DNA of 27,575 nt from an uncultured Lachnospiraceae bacterium (lineage in GTDB: Bacteria; Bacillota; Clostridia; Lachnospirales; Lachnospiraceae). The stretch is from NCBI GenBank assembly GCA_910584205.1, contig CAJUAA010000045.1, forward strand, positions 3,682-31,256. Reading direction: 5' to 3'. Position numbers and translations under genes: made by a program. Each line of letters opens with the position of its first letter. The first letter of the stretch is position 1. The notes beneath the pieces are model-generated. The model saw nothing but the letters and a program-made list of their open reading frames with translations. It searched no databases and was not told the DNA's origin. Shown one piece after another: positions 1-7,402 of the stretch.

Positions 1-196
1 AAAGGAGCCCCGGAAGGATTTTACGGAACGGAAGTGGAGGAAAATACTTCCAGACGCGTGGGCGTAGAGAGGGCGGATGCGGAACAGAAATAAAAAAACA
101 GCAGCTGCCCGAAAGGAGCCCCGGAAGGATTTTACGGAACGGAAGTGGAGGAAAATACTTCCAGACATGGGGGCGGAGAGAGGGCAGATGCGGAAC
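1..196. repeat. Two-copy direct repeat with 111-bp period
   Basis: Bases 1-85 reappear at 112-196 without gaps. The first 55 bases are identical and the rest differ at a few positions (for example gcgtgggcgta against atgggggcgga). The period of 111 bp equals 37 codons. The second copy runs up to the ribosome site of the CMD gene at 221, so the repeat lies in its leader. The first copy starts at the window edge, so more units may lie upstream. No long stem or known mobile-element end is seen in it. Confidence 0.9.
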
Positions 197-220
197 TTAA
201 ATGGAGGTATCAGAACAAAG

Positions 221-910
221 ATGACGAACTTTTACGAAACCGATCCGGAATTCATGAGGATCATAGAGTATTTTACATTGGAAGAGGTGGTGAAGGAACC
301 CGGCCAGGAACTGCCGGAGGAGACGCGCTGTCTGGCGGTCCTTGCCACGTTGCTGGGCTGTCAGGGGCTTGCGGTTTATCAGGATTTTCTGCCGAAGGCG
401 CTGGACGGCGGACTGACGCCCGTTATGGTGAAGGAGATGGTCTATCAGGCGGCAGACTATCTGGGGATTGGCAGGGTCATGCCGTTTTTGTCGGCTACCA
501 ACGAGATTTTGACTGCGCGGGGCGTCGAGCTGCCGCTTCCTGCACAGGCGACGACGACCATGGAAGACAGGCTGGAAAAGGGTGCAGACGCGCAGGCGGA
601 GATTTTCGGGGCGCATATGAAGGAGGCGTGGAAGGCAGGCCATATCAACCGATGGCTGGCCGCGAACTGCTTCGGCGATTATTACACGAGGGGCGGCCTT
701 GATCTGAAACAGCGCGAACTGATCACCTTCTGCTTTCTGGCGGCACAGGGCGGCTGTGAACCCCAGCTCGTGGCCCACGCCAGAGGAAACATGAACCTTG
801 GTAGCGACAGGGATTTCCTGATCCGGGTAATATCGCAGTGTCTCCCCTATATCGGTTATCCCCGCAGCCTGAATGCGGTCAGCTGCGTCAATAAGGCCGC
901 GGAATCATAA
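221..910 (+). CDS. Carboxymuconolactone decarboxylase (CMD) family protein, two-domain
   Basis: A 229-residue all-helical-looking protein with two CMD/AhpD-like halves: residues about 30-110 (RCLAVLATLLGCQG, then LTPVMVKEMVYQAADYLGIGR) and 150-225 (LKQRELITFCFLAAQGGCEPQL, then ISQCLPYIGYPRSLNA). Such proteins are cytosolic decarboxylases, isomerases or peroxidase-like enzymes. The CxxC redox pair of true AhpD is not visible, so the reaction is unknown. The start at 221 is chosen because GGAGG (203-207) precedes it and the family-like sequence begins there. An in-frame upstream ATG at 77 would add residues encoded by the direct repeat. The last codons (NKAAES, stop) and the bases after them recur at 3726-3755. 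Confidence 0.8.
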   Translation: MTNFYETDPEFMRIIEYFTLEEVVKEPGQELPEETRCLAVLATLLGCQGLAVYQDFLPKALDGGLTPVMVKEMVYQAADYLGIGRVMPFLSATNEILTARGVELPLPAQATTTMEDRLEKGADAQAEIFGAHMKEAWKAGHINRWLAANCFGDYYTRGGLDLKQRELITFCFLAAQGGCEPQLVAHARGNMNLGSDRDFLIRVISQCLPYIGYPRSLNAVSCVNKAAES

Positions 911-918
911 AGAGAAAG
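889..918 (+). repeat. 30-bp direct repeat, copy A (CMD gene 3' end)
   Basis: Covers the last codons and stop of the CMD gene plus eight downstream bases. It matches 3726-3755 at 27 of 30 positions. It marks the left side of a block holding a pseudogene, two radical SAM genes and an HxlR gene. Confidence 0.8.
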
Positions 919-938
919 ATTTACAAAGCGGAGGCAGT

Positions 939-1317
939 ATGAAGACAAAGGCAAAAATAAAGTGGACGCTGGACGTCCTGATGACGGCGGCGTTGATTCT
1001 GACTGTTTCAGGATGCGGGACCCGTAACGGCAGCAGTTTATCCGGGCAGGATGCAGGAAATGACCAAAATGGCACGACAGACAGGGAGGAACCGGTTTTC
1101 CGCGGCGGATACTGCCGAGCCGGAAGCTTCCATTCCGGAAGACCGCGCGCCTTCCGGCCAGGGCGGAGAAAACGACAGTGCCCTGCCGGACACCGGCGCG
1201 CCTGCCGTATATATGACCACGGACATGAGCGCAGAGGGGCTTATGGCCGTCTATGAGGCGCTGGATGCGTCGCCCTCCGGAAACATTGCGGTAAATCTTT
1301 TCGTATCCTTCCCATAA
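939..1317 (+). pseudogene. Frameshifted, truncated lipoprotein (DUF362-like N-terminus)
   Basis: ATG at 939 follows AGCGGAGG (927-934). The first frame encodes a lysine-rich start, a hydrophobic stretch and a lipobox ending at Cys26 (LTVSGC), then an acidic linker. Around 1096-1099 (a run of four T) the plausible sequence moves to the next frame. Removing one T joins EEPV to SAADTAEPEAS. The second frame then gives a linker and the block VYMTTDMSAEGLMAVYEAL. This is the opening I remember from secreted DUF362 iron-sulfur proteins of Lachnospiraceae, which continue for about 300 more residues. Here the frame stops at 1317, so the catalytic part is absent. A one-base sequencing error could explain the frameshift but not the truncation. 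Confidence 0.6.
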
Positions 1318-1322
1318 GGAAG

Positions 1323-2207
1323 TCAGTATCCCAAAGATTTCAAATTTCTTCTATATTCCTGCATCTCCATTTCGTCCGTGTGATCTAAAACATATTGCAG
1401 CTCGCTTGTTACCTTTTCACGGTCATAGGGAAGATACGCCGTTACCGGCGCGAAATTGGATACCGTGTTTGCAAACAGGTGCGTGCGTATCTTCAGGTTA
1501 TTGATCAGGATCTGCAATTCACGGATACGCTCTTTTTCTCCGGCAGGGACAAACAGGCCCTGCTGTGCCATTTGATACAGTTCCGTGTCTGGAAAAAGCG
1601 TGAGCGAGTCCACGGAAATAAAATACGGATTGAGCCGGCTGAACAGTTCTGCGCTGTTCCCTGCATTCTGGTATCCGCCGTCTTTTCCCGCAAGCCCTGT
1701 CATATAGACAAAATAGTATTCCATGCCTGCTTCGTCTAATTTTCTGCACTGCTCCAGAATGTCCGCCGAAGTATATCCCTTATTGGCAAGGGCAAGCGTT
1801 TCGTCATCGCCGCTTTCCACGCCGATGCTCAGTCCGTTAATCCCCATTGCCCGGAGCTTCTTAAGCTGCCATACCTCTTTGTTTTTGATGTCGCGGATGC
1901 TCGCAAACATTGCCATTGTCTGACACTTGATCAGATAATCCCTTACCGTCAGCGCCCGCAGTTTGAGATTTTCATAGCTCATTGCAAATGGATTGGCTCC
2001 TGTCCAGAAAATCCTTCGGGCATTTGGCTGATAACTTTTTATCTCTGCTAAATCTTCTTCAAATTCTTCCATGGGCGACATTCGGAAGCATTCGTTTTTA
2101 TACAGGCTGCAAAACCTGCATTTATGCCAGGTGCAGCCGGAGGCAGCCTGTATAATGACAGAATGAGCTTCATAAGGCGGCCGCCAGGTTCTGCCTGTAA
2201 AGTGCAT
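1323..2207 (-). CDS. Radical SAM protein (paralogue 1 of a tandem pair)
   Basis: This 294-residue cytosolic enzyme has the cluster-binding cysteines C25, C30 and C33, in a CX4CX2C spacing instead of the usual CX3CX2C. The block GVESGDDETLALANKGYT resembles the SAM-binding glycine-rich and GxxSG-type segments of COG1032/Elp3-like radical SAM proteins. It begins MHFTGRTWRPPYEA, a block shared with the gene just upstream in transcription. The two are clear paralogues along their length. AGGAGGAG lies about seven bases before the start, and 18 bp separate it from its partner, so they form one transcript. The substrate is unknown. There is no B12-binding domain, SPASM extension or peptide precursor gene nearby. 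Confidence 0.85.
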   Translation of the reverse strand: MHFTGRTWRPPYEAHSVIIQAASGCTWHKCRFCSLYKNECFRMSPMEEFEEDLAEIKSYQPNARRIFWTGANPFAMSYENLKLRALTVRDYLIKCQTMAMFASIRDIKNKEVWQLKKLRAMGINGLSIGVESGDDETLALANKGYTSADILEQCRKLDEAGMEYYFVYMTGLAGKDGGYQNAGNSAELFSRLNPYFISVDSLTLFPDTELYQMAQQGLFVPAGEKERIRELQILINNLKIRTHLFANTVSNFAPVTAYLPYDREKVTSELQYVLDHTDEMEMQEYRRNLKSLGY

Positions 2208-2225
2208 GACTGCTCCTCCTTTCGC

Positions 2226-3125
2226 CTACAGATGATGAACGCTTTTTCTATACCGCTGTAATTCTTCCTCGCTGACAGTTCCTGTGATTTCATCGAGAAA
2301 TGCCAGCAGCTTTTCTTTGTCTCTGGGCAGCTGTCCGTGAAACTGGTACGCATTGGAAGCTCCCATCGCCGCAAAGATGACGGGTATCTGCAAATGTTCA
2401 ATGAGTGTCCGTACCTCTTTGTATTTTTCGAGTTCGCTTTCCTCCTTCCAGTTTCCGCGCTGTATTTCAGCATAGAGTTCAGAATCGGGATAAATCGTAA
2501 GCATATTTGCTCCGATCAGCGTCGGTTGTGTCTGGCTGCATATGGCAGCCGTCAGTTTTGCCCCGATTTCTCCGCGGCCTGCGCCGGAAATGCCCACCAG
2601 GTAAAAGAAGCTGTAATGAATGCCTGCCGCGTCTAATCTCTGGCATTGCTCTATAATGTCCGCCGGGGTATATCCCTTGTTCATAAACCGCAGGGCCTCA
2701 TCATCGCCTGTTTCTATCCCGATGGTCAGGCCGTCATAGCCCAGATCCCGCAGCATGGCAAGCTCCTCATCGGTCTTTAAAGTTACATCTGTAACCCTTG
2801 CAAACGAGCCGATCGATTTGACGGACGGGAGATATTTGTGAATCAGTTCTGCAATCGCAGTTAATTTTCCATAAGACAACACAAAGGGATTGGCTCCCGT
2901 CAAAAATACCCGGCGGATACGCCCGCTGTTCCAACCACTTACTGCCCTTTTAACCTCCCGTAAATCATACTCAATATCCTCCAGAGGGGACATTCTGAAC
3001 TTGAACGGCAAATCATGATACAAGGTACAAAATTTGCATTTATGATGCGTACAGCCTGCTGTTGCCTCTAATAAAAGCGATGACGCTTCATACGGCGGCC
3101 GCCAGACGGTTCCTGTGTAGTGCAT
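2226..3125 (-). CDS. Radical SAM protein (paralogue 2 of a tandem pair)
   Basis: A 299-residue paralogue of the neighbouring radical SAM protein. Cysteines C25, C30 and C33 again form CX4CX2C (GCTHHKCKFC), and GIETGDDEALRFMNKGYTPADI matches the same block in the partner. An in-frame ATG 16 codons upstream exists (3173), but the start at 3125 is preferred. AAGGAG lies seven bases before it, and both paralogues then begin MH-TG--WRPPYEA. It is the first gene of a two-gene minus-strand unit divergent from the HxlR regulator, suggesting that regulator controls the pair. The chemistry is not deducible. The COG1032-like fold is known in methylthiolation and ring-forming enzymes, but no accessory domain is present. 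Confidence 0.85.
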   Translation of the reverse strand: MHYTGTVWRPPYEASSLLLEATAGCTHHKCKFCTLYHDLPFKFRMSPLEDIEYDLREVKRAVSGWNSGRIRRVFLTGANPFVLSYGKLTAIAELIHKYLPSVKSIGSFARVTDVTLKTDEELAMLRDLGYDGLTIGIETGDDEALRFMNKGYTPADIIEQCQRLDAAGIHYSFFYLVGISGAGRGEIGAKLTAAICSQTQPTLIGANMLTIYPDSELYAEIQRGNWKEESELEKYKEVRTLIEHLQIPVIFAAMGASNAYQFHGQLPRDKEKLLAFLDEITGTVSEEELQRYRKSVHHL

Positions 3126-3275
3126 AAATATCTCTCCTTTTCTGTGGTTTATACTGATTATATTCTTGTACAATAATTTTACAAGTACTGTACTTTTTTG
3201 CAGTACCTATATTAGAGAGGTACATTGATTTTTGAAAAAAGCATGTTATACTGTTTCAGAAAGGAGTGGACAGAG
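3126..3275. promoter_or_regulatory. Divergent promoter region with GTACTG/CAGTAC inverted repeat
   Basis: The region between the radical SAM pair and the HxlR gene is A+T-rich and contains GTACTG (3185-3190) and its reverse complement CAGTAC (3201-3206) with a 10-bp spacer. Further GTAC cores stand near 3168 and 3220. HxlR regulators are winged-helix dimers that bind such short GTAC-containing inverted repeats, so this is a likely operator. I cannot assign a clear -35/-10 pair with confidence. Confidence 0.55.
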
Positions 3276-3605
3276 ATGAAAAAGAGTACACTGGCGGTTG
3301 AACGCTGCAAGACTGTTTCTGCCATACAGAAAATTCTGGGCGGTAAATGGAAAATTGAAATCATCTATTACATCGCCTTCAGGGACATACACCGTTTTGG
3401 GGAGCTTCGCAGGCAGATCGGCGACATTACGGAATCAAGCCTGACAAAGCAGCTTCGGGAACTGGAAGCGGACGGCTTCATTACCCGTCATGATTACAAA
3501 GAAGTGCCTCCCCATGTGGAATATAATCTCACTGACCTGGGAAAAAGCTTTATTCCCGTATTTGAACACATGAAACAGTGGGGAGAGGAAAACCTCGGCG
3601 TGTGA
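3276..3605 (+). CDS. HxlR-family winged-helix transcriptional regulator
   Basis: A 109-residue protein with the whole HxlR domain: C11 near the N-terminus, ILGGKWKIEIIYYIAF (helix 2), then FGELRRQIGDITESSLTKQLRELEADGFITR (recognition helix and wing), then YNLTDLGKSFIPVFEHMKQWG at the end. Members bind DNA as dimers. Many sense electrophiles or oxidants through the conserved N-terminal cysteine. The start at 3276 follows AAGGAGTG. An earlier TTG-initiated frame lacks a ribosome site. It is divergent from the radical SAM pair and probably autoregulates and controls that pair through the GTAC inverted repeat. The signal is unknown. Confidence 0.85.
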   Translation: MKKSTLAVERCKTVSAIQKILGGKWKIEIIYYIAFRDIHRFGELRRQIGDITESSLTKQLRELEADGFITRHDYKEVPPHVEYNLTDLGKSFIPVFEHMKQWGEENLGV

Positions 3606-3741
3606 ATAAAGCAGGATATCGGGCAGGCGCATTGCGCCGTGTATTTCTGATTCCCGGCATCCTGCTGTTATCGTCTTATCCCATCTGCTGTATCTCATTT
3701 TTCAGCATACGCACGAATACTGCGCCAATAAGGCTGCGGAA
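3606..3741. other. Gene-free segment with remnant of a CMD gene end
   Basis: No convincing gene. The last part reads AAT-AAG-GCT-GCG-GAA-TCA-TAG in one frame (NKAAES, stop), the same ending as the CMD gene at 221-910. Upstream of it the similarity fades quickly. It looks like the scar of a duplication or rearrangement, not a functional gene. Confidence 0.5.
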
Positions 3742-3755
3742 TCATAGGGAGAAAG
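3726..3755 (+). repeat. 30-bp direct repeat, copy B
   Basis: Matches 889-918 at 27 of 30 positions. The copy overlaps the 3' end of the SPL-type radical SAM gene on the other strand, so its last codons (PFSL, stop) are made of repeat sequence. This suggests that the junction formed by recombination and altered that protein's C-terminus. Confidence 0.8.
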
Positions 3756-4632
3756 GCTCATAATCAAACAGACTCAATTGGACAGGGCTGTTCTTTTCTT
3801 CAAAGCGGGACAGGTACTCAAAGAGTTTTGAGTTATCATGTACGATGCCATTGTCCTCGCATATTTGATGAAACAGTTTCATTAGTTCGTTGTTTTTGGG
3901 GCTGCTGATTTGATACTGCGTACCATAAATACGCATATATTTTTCTTTCATGTGCGGAAACAACCGGTCTAACCGGCTGTAAAAATATTCTCTGTTTCCC
4001 TCGCGAAGTGTCATGCCCATTCCAAAGCAGATAACCCCATAGACCTTTGCTTCCGTGCAGTATTTTAAAATTCCCCGGATGTTTTCTTCTGTATCATTGA
4101 TGAACGGAAGAACGGGACAAAGCCAGACCACCGTTGGAATCCCCGCTTCATTCAGCTTTTTCAGGGCTTCAACCCGTTCTTTGGTGGTACTTACGTTCGG
4201 CTCAATTTTTCTGCACAGATTTTCGTCACAGGTGGTCAATGTCATTTGCACGACACATTTTGTTTTGTCATTGATGGATTTCAATAAATCCAAATCCCGC
4301 AGTACCCGGTCGGATTTGGTTATCAAAGTGAAGCCAAAACCATATTGATCTGCTAAAGCCAGTGCTTTGCGGACATTCCCGATTTTACTTTCAAGCGGGA
4401 TATACGGGTCTGTCATGGAGCCTGTACCCAGCATACATTTTGCCCGTTTCCGTTTCAGGGCATGCTCTAACAGTTCGATGGCATTTGCCTTGATTTCAAT
4501 GTCCTCAAAATCATGTTCCATGTGGTAACACGTACTTCGTGAGTCACAGTATATACAGCCATGAGAACAGCCGCGATATAAATTCATTCCGTTTTTGGCT
4601 GATAAGATACTTTTCGCATTTACAAAGTGCAT
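3742..4632 (-). CDS. SPL-family radical SAM protein (Rv2578c-like, COG1533)
   Basis: A 296-residue protein with N-terminal MHFVNAKSILSAKNGMNLYRGCSHGCIYC. The canonical CX3CX2C cluster is C22, C26 and C29, and the NLYRGCSHGCIYC block with following SR is the hallmark of the spore-photoproduct-lyase-like COG1533 group. Other expected blocks are LGTGSMTDPYIPLE and TLTTCDENLCRKIEPNVS. True SplB is longer and has a different N-terminus, so DNA-lesion repair should not be assumed. GGGGAG lies seven bases before the start. The C-terminus after QLSLF is unusual because it runs into the 30-bp repeat. No partner gene is evident, and the gene appears monocistronic. Confidence 0.8.
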   Translation of the reverse strand: MHFVNAKSILSAKNGMNLYRGCSHGCIYCDSRSTCYHMEHDFEDIEIKANAIELLEHALKRKRAKCMLGTGSMTDPYIPLESKIGNVRKALALADQYGFGFTLITKSDRVLRDLDLLKSINDKTKCVVQMTLTTCDENLCRKIEPNVSTTKERVEALKKLNEAGIPTVVWLCPVLPFINDTEENIRGILKYCTEAKVYGVICFGMGMTLREGNREYFYSRLDRLFPHMKEKYMRIYGTQYQISSPKNNELMKLFHQICEDNGIVHDNSKLFEYLSRFEEKNSPVQLSLFDYEPFSL

Positions 4633-4647
4633 AACGCTCTCCCCGCT

Positions 4648-4685
4648 TCAAAATCATTTTACCGCACAGCGTAAAATGGTTTTGA
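4648..4685. repeat. Long perfect-looking hairpin upstream of the SPL-type gene
   Basis: Arms of 15 bp (4648-4662 and 4671-4685) pair at 14 of 15 positions around an 8-base loop. On the plus strand a six-T run follows at 4691-4696, giving an intrinsic-terminator shape, but no plus-strand gene ends here. On the minus strand it lies between the BlaR1-like stop and the ribosome site of the SPL-type gene and lacks a following U-tract. It may be a regulator site, a weak bidirectional terminator or a relic. Confidence 0.6.
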
Positions 4686-4730
4686 GTCTGTTTTTTCCAT
4701 AAGGGTTGATTTTGTGGCCGCCTGTATTTT

Positions 4731-6209
4731 TCAGCCCTCTAATCCATAAAATTGTATGTTCCACCCATCTTCCTGTTTGATCAATTCAATCGTCAGATAT
4801 AGAAACATATCTTCATAATTGCTGTCCCTGAATTCTAAAGAAATAACCTGTGTGCTTCCGGTTTCTTCCTTGCCTATGTCGGTTAGTCCTTTCAGTGCAG
4901 GTTCGCTTATGGTGCCCGCGCCGGCTGCGTCTATACCTTCATAAACTTCTATCCCCCATTCACAGGGACTGGTCAAACAGCTCTGAATGGTGTCGGTATC
5001 GCCGCTGAAGTATGCTGCGGCAAACTTTTCCGCAATGCGTTTGATCTCCTGGCCGTCTTCCGACAGGGTTTCTTCGGGATTATCTGCGCTGTCCGACCCC
5101 GGCTGTTCCGATGCCGGTGCCTGCGTGGGGACAGTCTGTCCATTTGCGTTGTCAGCAGGTTCTTCGCCGGGAGCTTCCTTATGATCCGTTTGGGAAGCTG
5201 GAAATGCATGGTTATTCTGCGGTTCTGAAGGGTCTGGCTTTCTGATTGAACAGCCTGTTATCATTCCCAGAAACACAGTGATACTGACTGCGCATACCAG
5301 AATCAAAAGCCCGTTTTTCTTTCTGGATTTCTGAAGAATGTTTTGAAATCGTTTTTTCATAATCTGCTTACCTCCATAAAACTGTGTTGTTAATGAATTT
5401 GGTTTTTTATATTGTCTGCAGAGCGAAGACAACAGGGCTTCTGTATACGCTTTTCGGACGGCATAAGCAGTTCCCTGAATTACTTTTTCGTCACAGGATA
5501 ATTCCATATCAATACCTGCTTCTTTGCGCATAATATAAATACACGGGTTAAACCAGTGAATGGCGTTTGCAATTACAAAAAGCAGCTTGAAATAAAGATC
5601 ATGCCTTTTCCAATGTACCAATTCATGCTTTAAAATGAAAAACAATTCTTCCTGGCTGTATTCATAATCAGGCAGGACCAAGACTGGCCGAAAAAAGCCG
5701 ATGATCATGGGAATGGCAGCGCCGGAATATGTTATCAGGTCAATTTTTTTCCTGATCCGTAAATCCTTTCGCAGTTTATGCAGCCGGCGTAGAATGAGAC
5801 AGTTTTCTACATGGGTTCCTTTTTTCAGTATCTGCGTCTGATAGTGCAGAAAACTCAGAAAATGGACAAGCAGGAAACACAAACCTGCTGCCAGCCAAAG
5901 AACCGCTGTAAAATCCAGCCATGTAACGCCTGCAAATTTTTGTTCTGCCTGCAGAGTGGCTGGAATGGCAGTTTTAGTGCCGGCAATCATGGGAGATGTG
6001 ATTTTTTCCGGCACTTTTATGATAATCTGCCGAAGCGGCCAATCCGGGTTCAGCGGAATAAGCAGACGAAAAGCAAGGGCAATCCAGATCGAATACGTCC
6101 ATTTTGAAGCATATCTCCTGTTTAAAAACGGAGAAAGAATGAGTAAGATAAGTATCGTCGGACTTGTGGATATGGAAATTTCAAAAAATAACAGAAAGAA
6201 ATGCTTCAT
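4731..6209 (-). CDS. BlaR1/MecR1-type membrane sensor protease with non-PBP C-terminal domain
   Basis: A 492-residue protein. Residues 1-130 hold hydrophobic segments (FEISISTSPTILILLILSPF; SIWIALAFRLLIPL; LDFTAVLWLAAGLCFLLVHF). Residues 195-199 are the zinc-protease motif HELVH within HELVHWKRHD of peptidase family M56, with ELSCDEKVI downstream as the expected third-ligand block. Another membrane segment (LLILVCAVSITVFLGMITGC) follows. It leads to a Glu/Pro/Ala-rich linker and a C-terminal domain of about 110 residues resembling NTF2/SnoaL-like lipoprotein domains (AEKFAAAYFSGDTDTIQSCL). The family senses beta-lactams through a penicillin-binding domain, which is absent here, so the stimulus is probably different. 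It overlaps the BlaI-like gene by 4 bp. Confidence 0.8.
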   Translation of the reverse strand: MKHFFLLFFEISISTSPTILILLILSPFLNRRYASKWTYSIWIALAFRLLIPLNPDWPLRQIIIKVPEKITSPMIAGTKTAIPATLQAEQKFAGVTWLDFTAVLWLAAGLCFLLVHFLSFLHYQTQILKKGTHVENCLILRRLHKLRKDLRIRKKIDLITYSGAAIPMIIGFFRPVLVLPDYEYSQEELFFILKHELVHWKRHDLYFKLLFVIANAIHWFNPCIYIMRKEAGIDMELSCDEKVIQGTAYAVRKAYTEALLSSLCRQYKKPNSLTTQFYGGKQIMKKRFQNILQKSRKKNGLLILVCAVSITVFLGMITGCSIRKPDPSEPQNNHAFPASQTDHKEAPGEEPADNANGQTVPTQAPASEQPGSDSADNPEETLSEDGQEIKRIAEKFAAAYFSGDTDTIQSCLTSPCEWGIEVYEGIDAAGAGTISEPALKGLTDIGKEETGSTQVISLEFRDSNYEDMFLYLTIELIKQEDGWNIQFYGLEG

Positions 6210-6595
6210 TGCGCGCTGTCCTCAAACTCATTTAAATATTTTCTCAGTTCCTCCAGATCGGAAGCTTGAAGCACCTCATTATTGTACAATGTTGCAACCA
6301 TGTTCTTGATGGAATTGTTATATATCTTTTCCAGAAAATGTTTGCTTTCTTTTGTTTTATAATCATTTTCTGAAATAACGGGGGTATAAAGATTGCTGCC
6401 CGTTGAACGGTCGCAACGGACAAATCCTTTATCGGATAACCGTGATAATGAGGTCATTAAAGTGGACAGCTGCCATTTTCTCCGCCCCTGCAGCTCTTTT
6501 AAAATATAGTTGGAAGTAACAGGTCGTTTGGCTTTCCATATTACCTGCATAATTTCCAGTTCGGCTTCTCCTAAATTTTTTATGGGCCTGGTCAT
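6206..6595 (-). CDS. BlaI/MecI/CopY-family repressor
   Basis: A 129-residue winged-helix repressor. It begins IKNLGEAELEIMQVIWKAKRPVTSNYILKEL, then the recognition region KWQLSTLMTSLSRLSDKGFV, and ends in the helical dimerization and cleavage region. In the family, the M56 sensor inactivates the repressor by proteolysis after stimulus. AGGAGG lies about seven bases before the start. Its stop overlaps the start of the sensor gene (ATGA), so the two are translationally coupled. Two perfect palindromes of the BlaI type lie immediately upstream, one on the -10 element, indicating autorepression. Confidence 0.9.
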   Translation of the reverse strand: MTRPIKNLGEAELEIMQVIWKAKRPVTSNYILKELQGRRKWQLSTLMTSLSRLSDKGFVRCDRSTGSNLYTPVISENDYKTKESKHFLEKIYNNSIKNMVATLYNNEVLQASDLEELRKYLNEFEDSAQ

Positions 6596-6613
6596 GGAAT
6601 GATTCCTCCTCTC

Positions 6614-6662
6614 TTATACAACCGTATAACGCCATTATACAGTTGTATAATGGCACTGTCAA
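6614..6662 (-). promoter_or_regulatory. blaI/blaR1-like promoter with two BlaI-type operators
   Basis: On the minus strand TTGACA (6657-6662) and TATAAT (6634-6639) are separated by 17 bp, a perfect consensus sigma-A promoter. The palindrome ATTATACA-GT-TGTATAAT (6634-6651) covers the -10 and part of the spacer. A second, TTATAC-AACC-GTATAA (6614-6629), lies just downstream between promoter and ribosome site. Both follow the TACA/TGTA pattern of BlaI/MecI operators, so repression should block open-complex formation. Confidence 0.9.
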
Positions 6663-6721
6663 TCACTGCTTGAATATTTTTTAGATAAAAAGTTCCGCAA
6701 AAACAAAAAAGAGGCAGGTCT

Positions 6722-7351
6722 TTACAGCTTCCCTATAAAATAAAAGCCCTTTGACTGATTTCCATTCATGGTCGTAAAGGTCAGATGCCTGTATTCCTGT
6801 TCCGTAAAATCTTTCAGAAGCTCTTTGATCCACGCTTCTTCATGGTGCCGGCATACCGCGCCCTCCGGCAGTTCAAATACGCCGTAGACACCGCAGGTTT
6901 CTTTGTATTTTTCATATCTTAGAAGATTGCGTTCATCGGTATTCAGAAGAAAATCATTTACGTACAAAATCCCGTGGGGCCGCAGGACCCGCCGGATCTC
7001 CGCCAGCAGCGCCGCCTGTTCCTCATTGGTCCGGATACAGGTTAAAACCGCAAAGAGAATCACCGCATCCACGCTGTCATCCGGAAGGCCGGTTTCCGCC
7101 TCCTTTATCACGCGTAAATCGAGACGGGGATACTGCTGCCGGCCCCGTTGAATCATGCCGTTTGAGAAATCAACGCCGATCAGATTGCGGTAGCCATGGT
7201 GATAAAGTTCGTTAAGCGTTCTTCCGTACCCGCAGCCCACGTCGAGGATCATCTGGTCCCTGCTTACATATTTTGAAAATTCCTCCGCCTGAAACGGCGT
7301 GGTAAATTCCTTTTTGCCTGATACACTGTTCCAGTATTCTTCCTGTTTCAT
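6722..7351 (-). CDS. Class I SAM-dependent methyltransferase
   Basis: A 209-residue cytosolic methyltransferase. Motif I is ILDVGCGYGRTLNEL, followed by LIGVDFSNGMIQRGRQ (motif II acidic residue) and ILFAVLTCIRTNEEQAALLAEIRRVLRPHGILYVNDF (motifs around the carrier strand). It resembles the Methyltransf_11/25 groups acting on small molecules. The substrate is unknown. The start at 7351 is preferred over an upstream in-frame ATG at 7417. AAGGAGGAC lies nine bases before it, and the upstream choice would run into the palindrome at 7403-7418. It is divergent from the Crp/Fnr regulator, which may control it. The gene is more A+T-rich than the sugar locus. Confidence 0.8.
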   Translation of the reverse strand: MKQEEYWNSVSGKKEFTTPFQAEEFSKYVSRDQMILDVGCGYGRTLNELYHHGYRNLIGVDFSNGMIQRGRQQYPRLDLRVIKEAETGLPDDSVDAVILFAVLTCIRTNEEQAALLAEIRRVLRPHGILYVNDFLLNTDERNLLRYEKYKETCGVYGVFELPEGAVCRHHEEAWIKELLKDFTEQEYRHLTFTTMNGNQSKGFYFIGKL

Positions 7352-7402
7352 GCTGATCTGTCCTCCTTTTCTTGAATAATACAAAAATCCGTGATAACCT
7401 GT

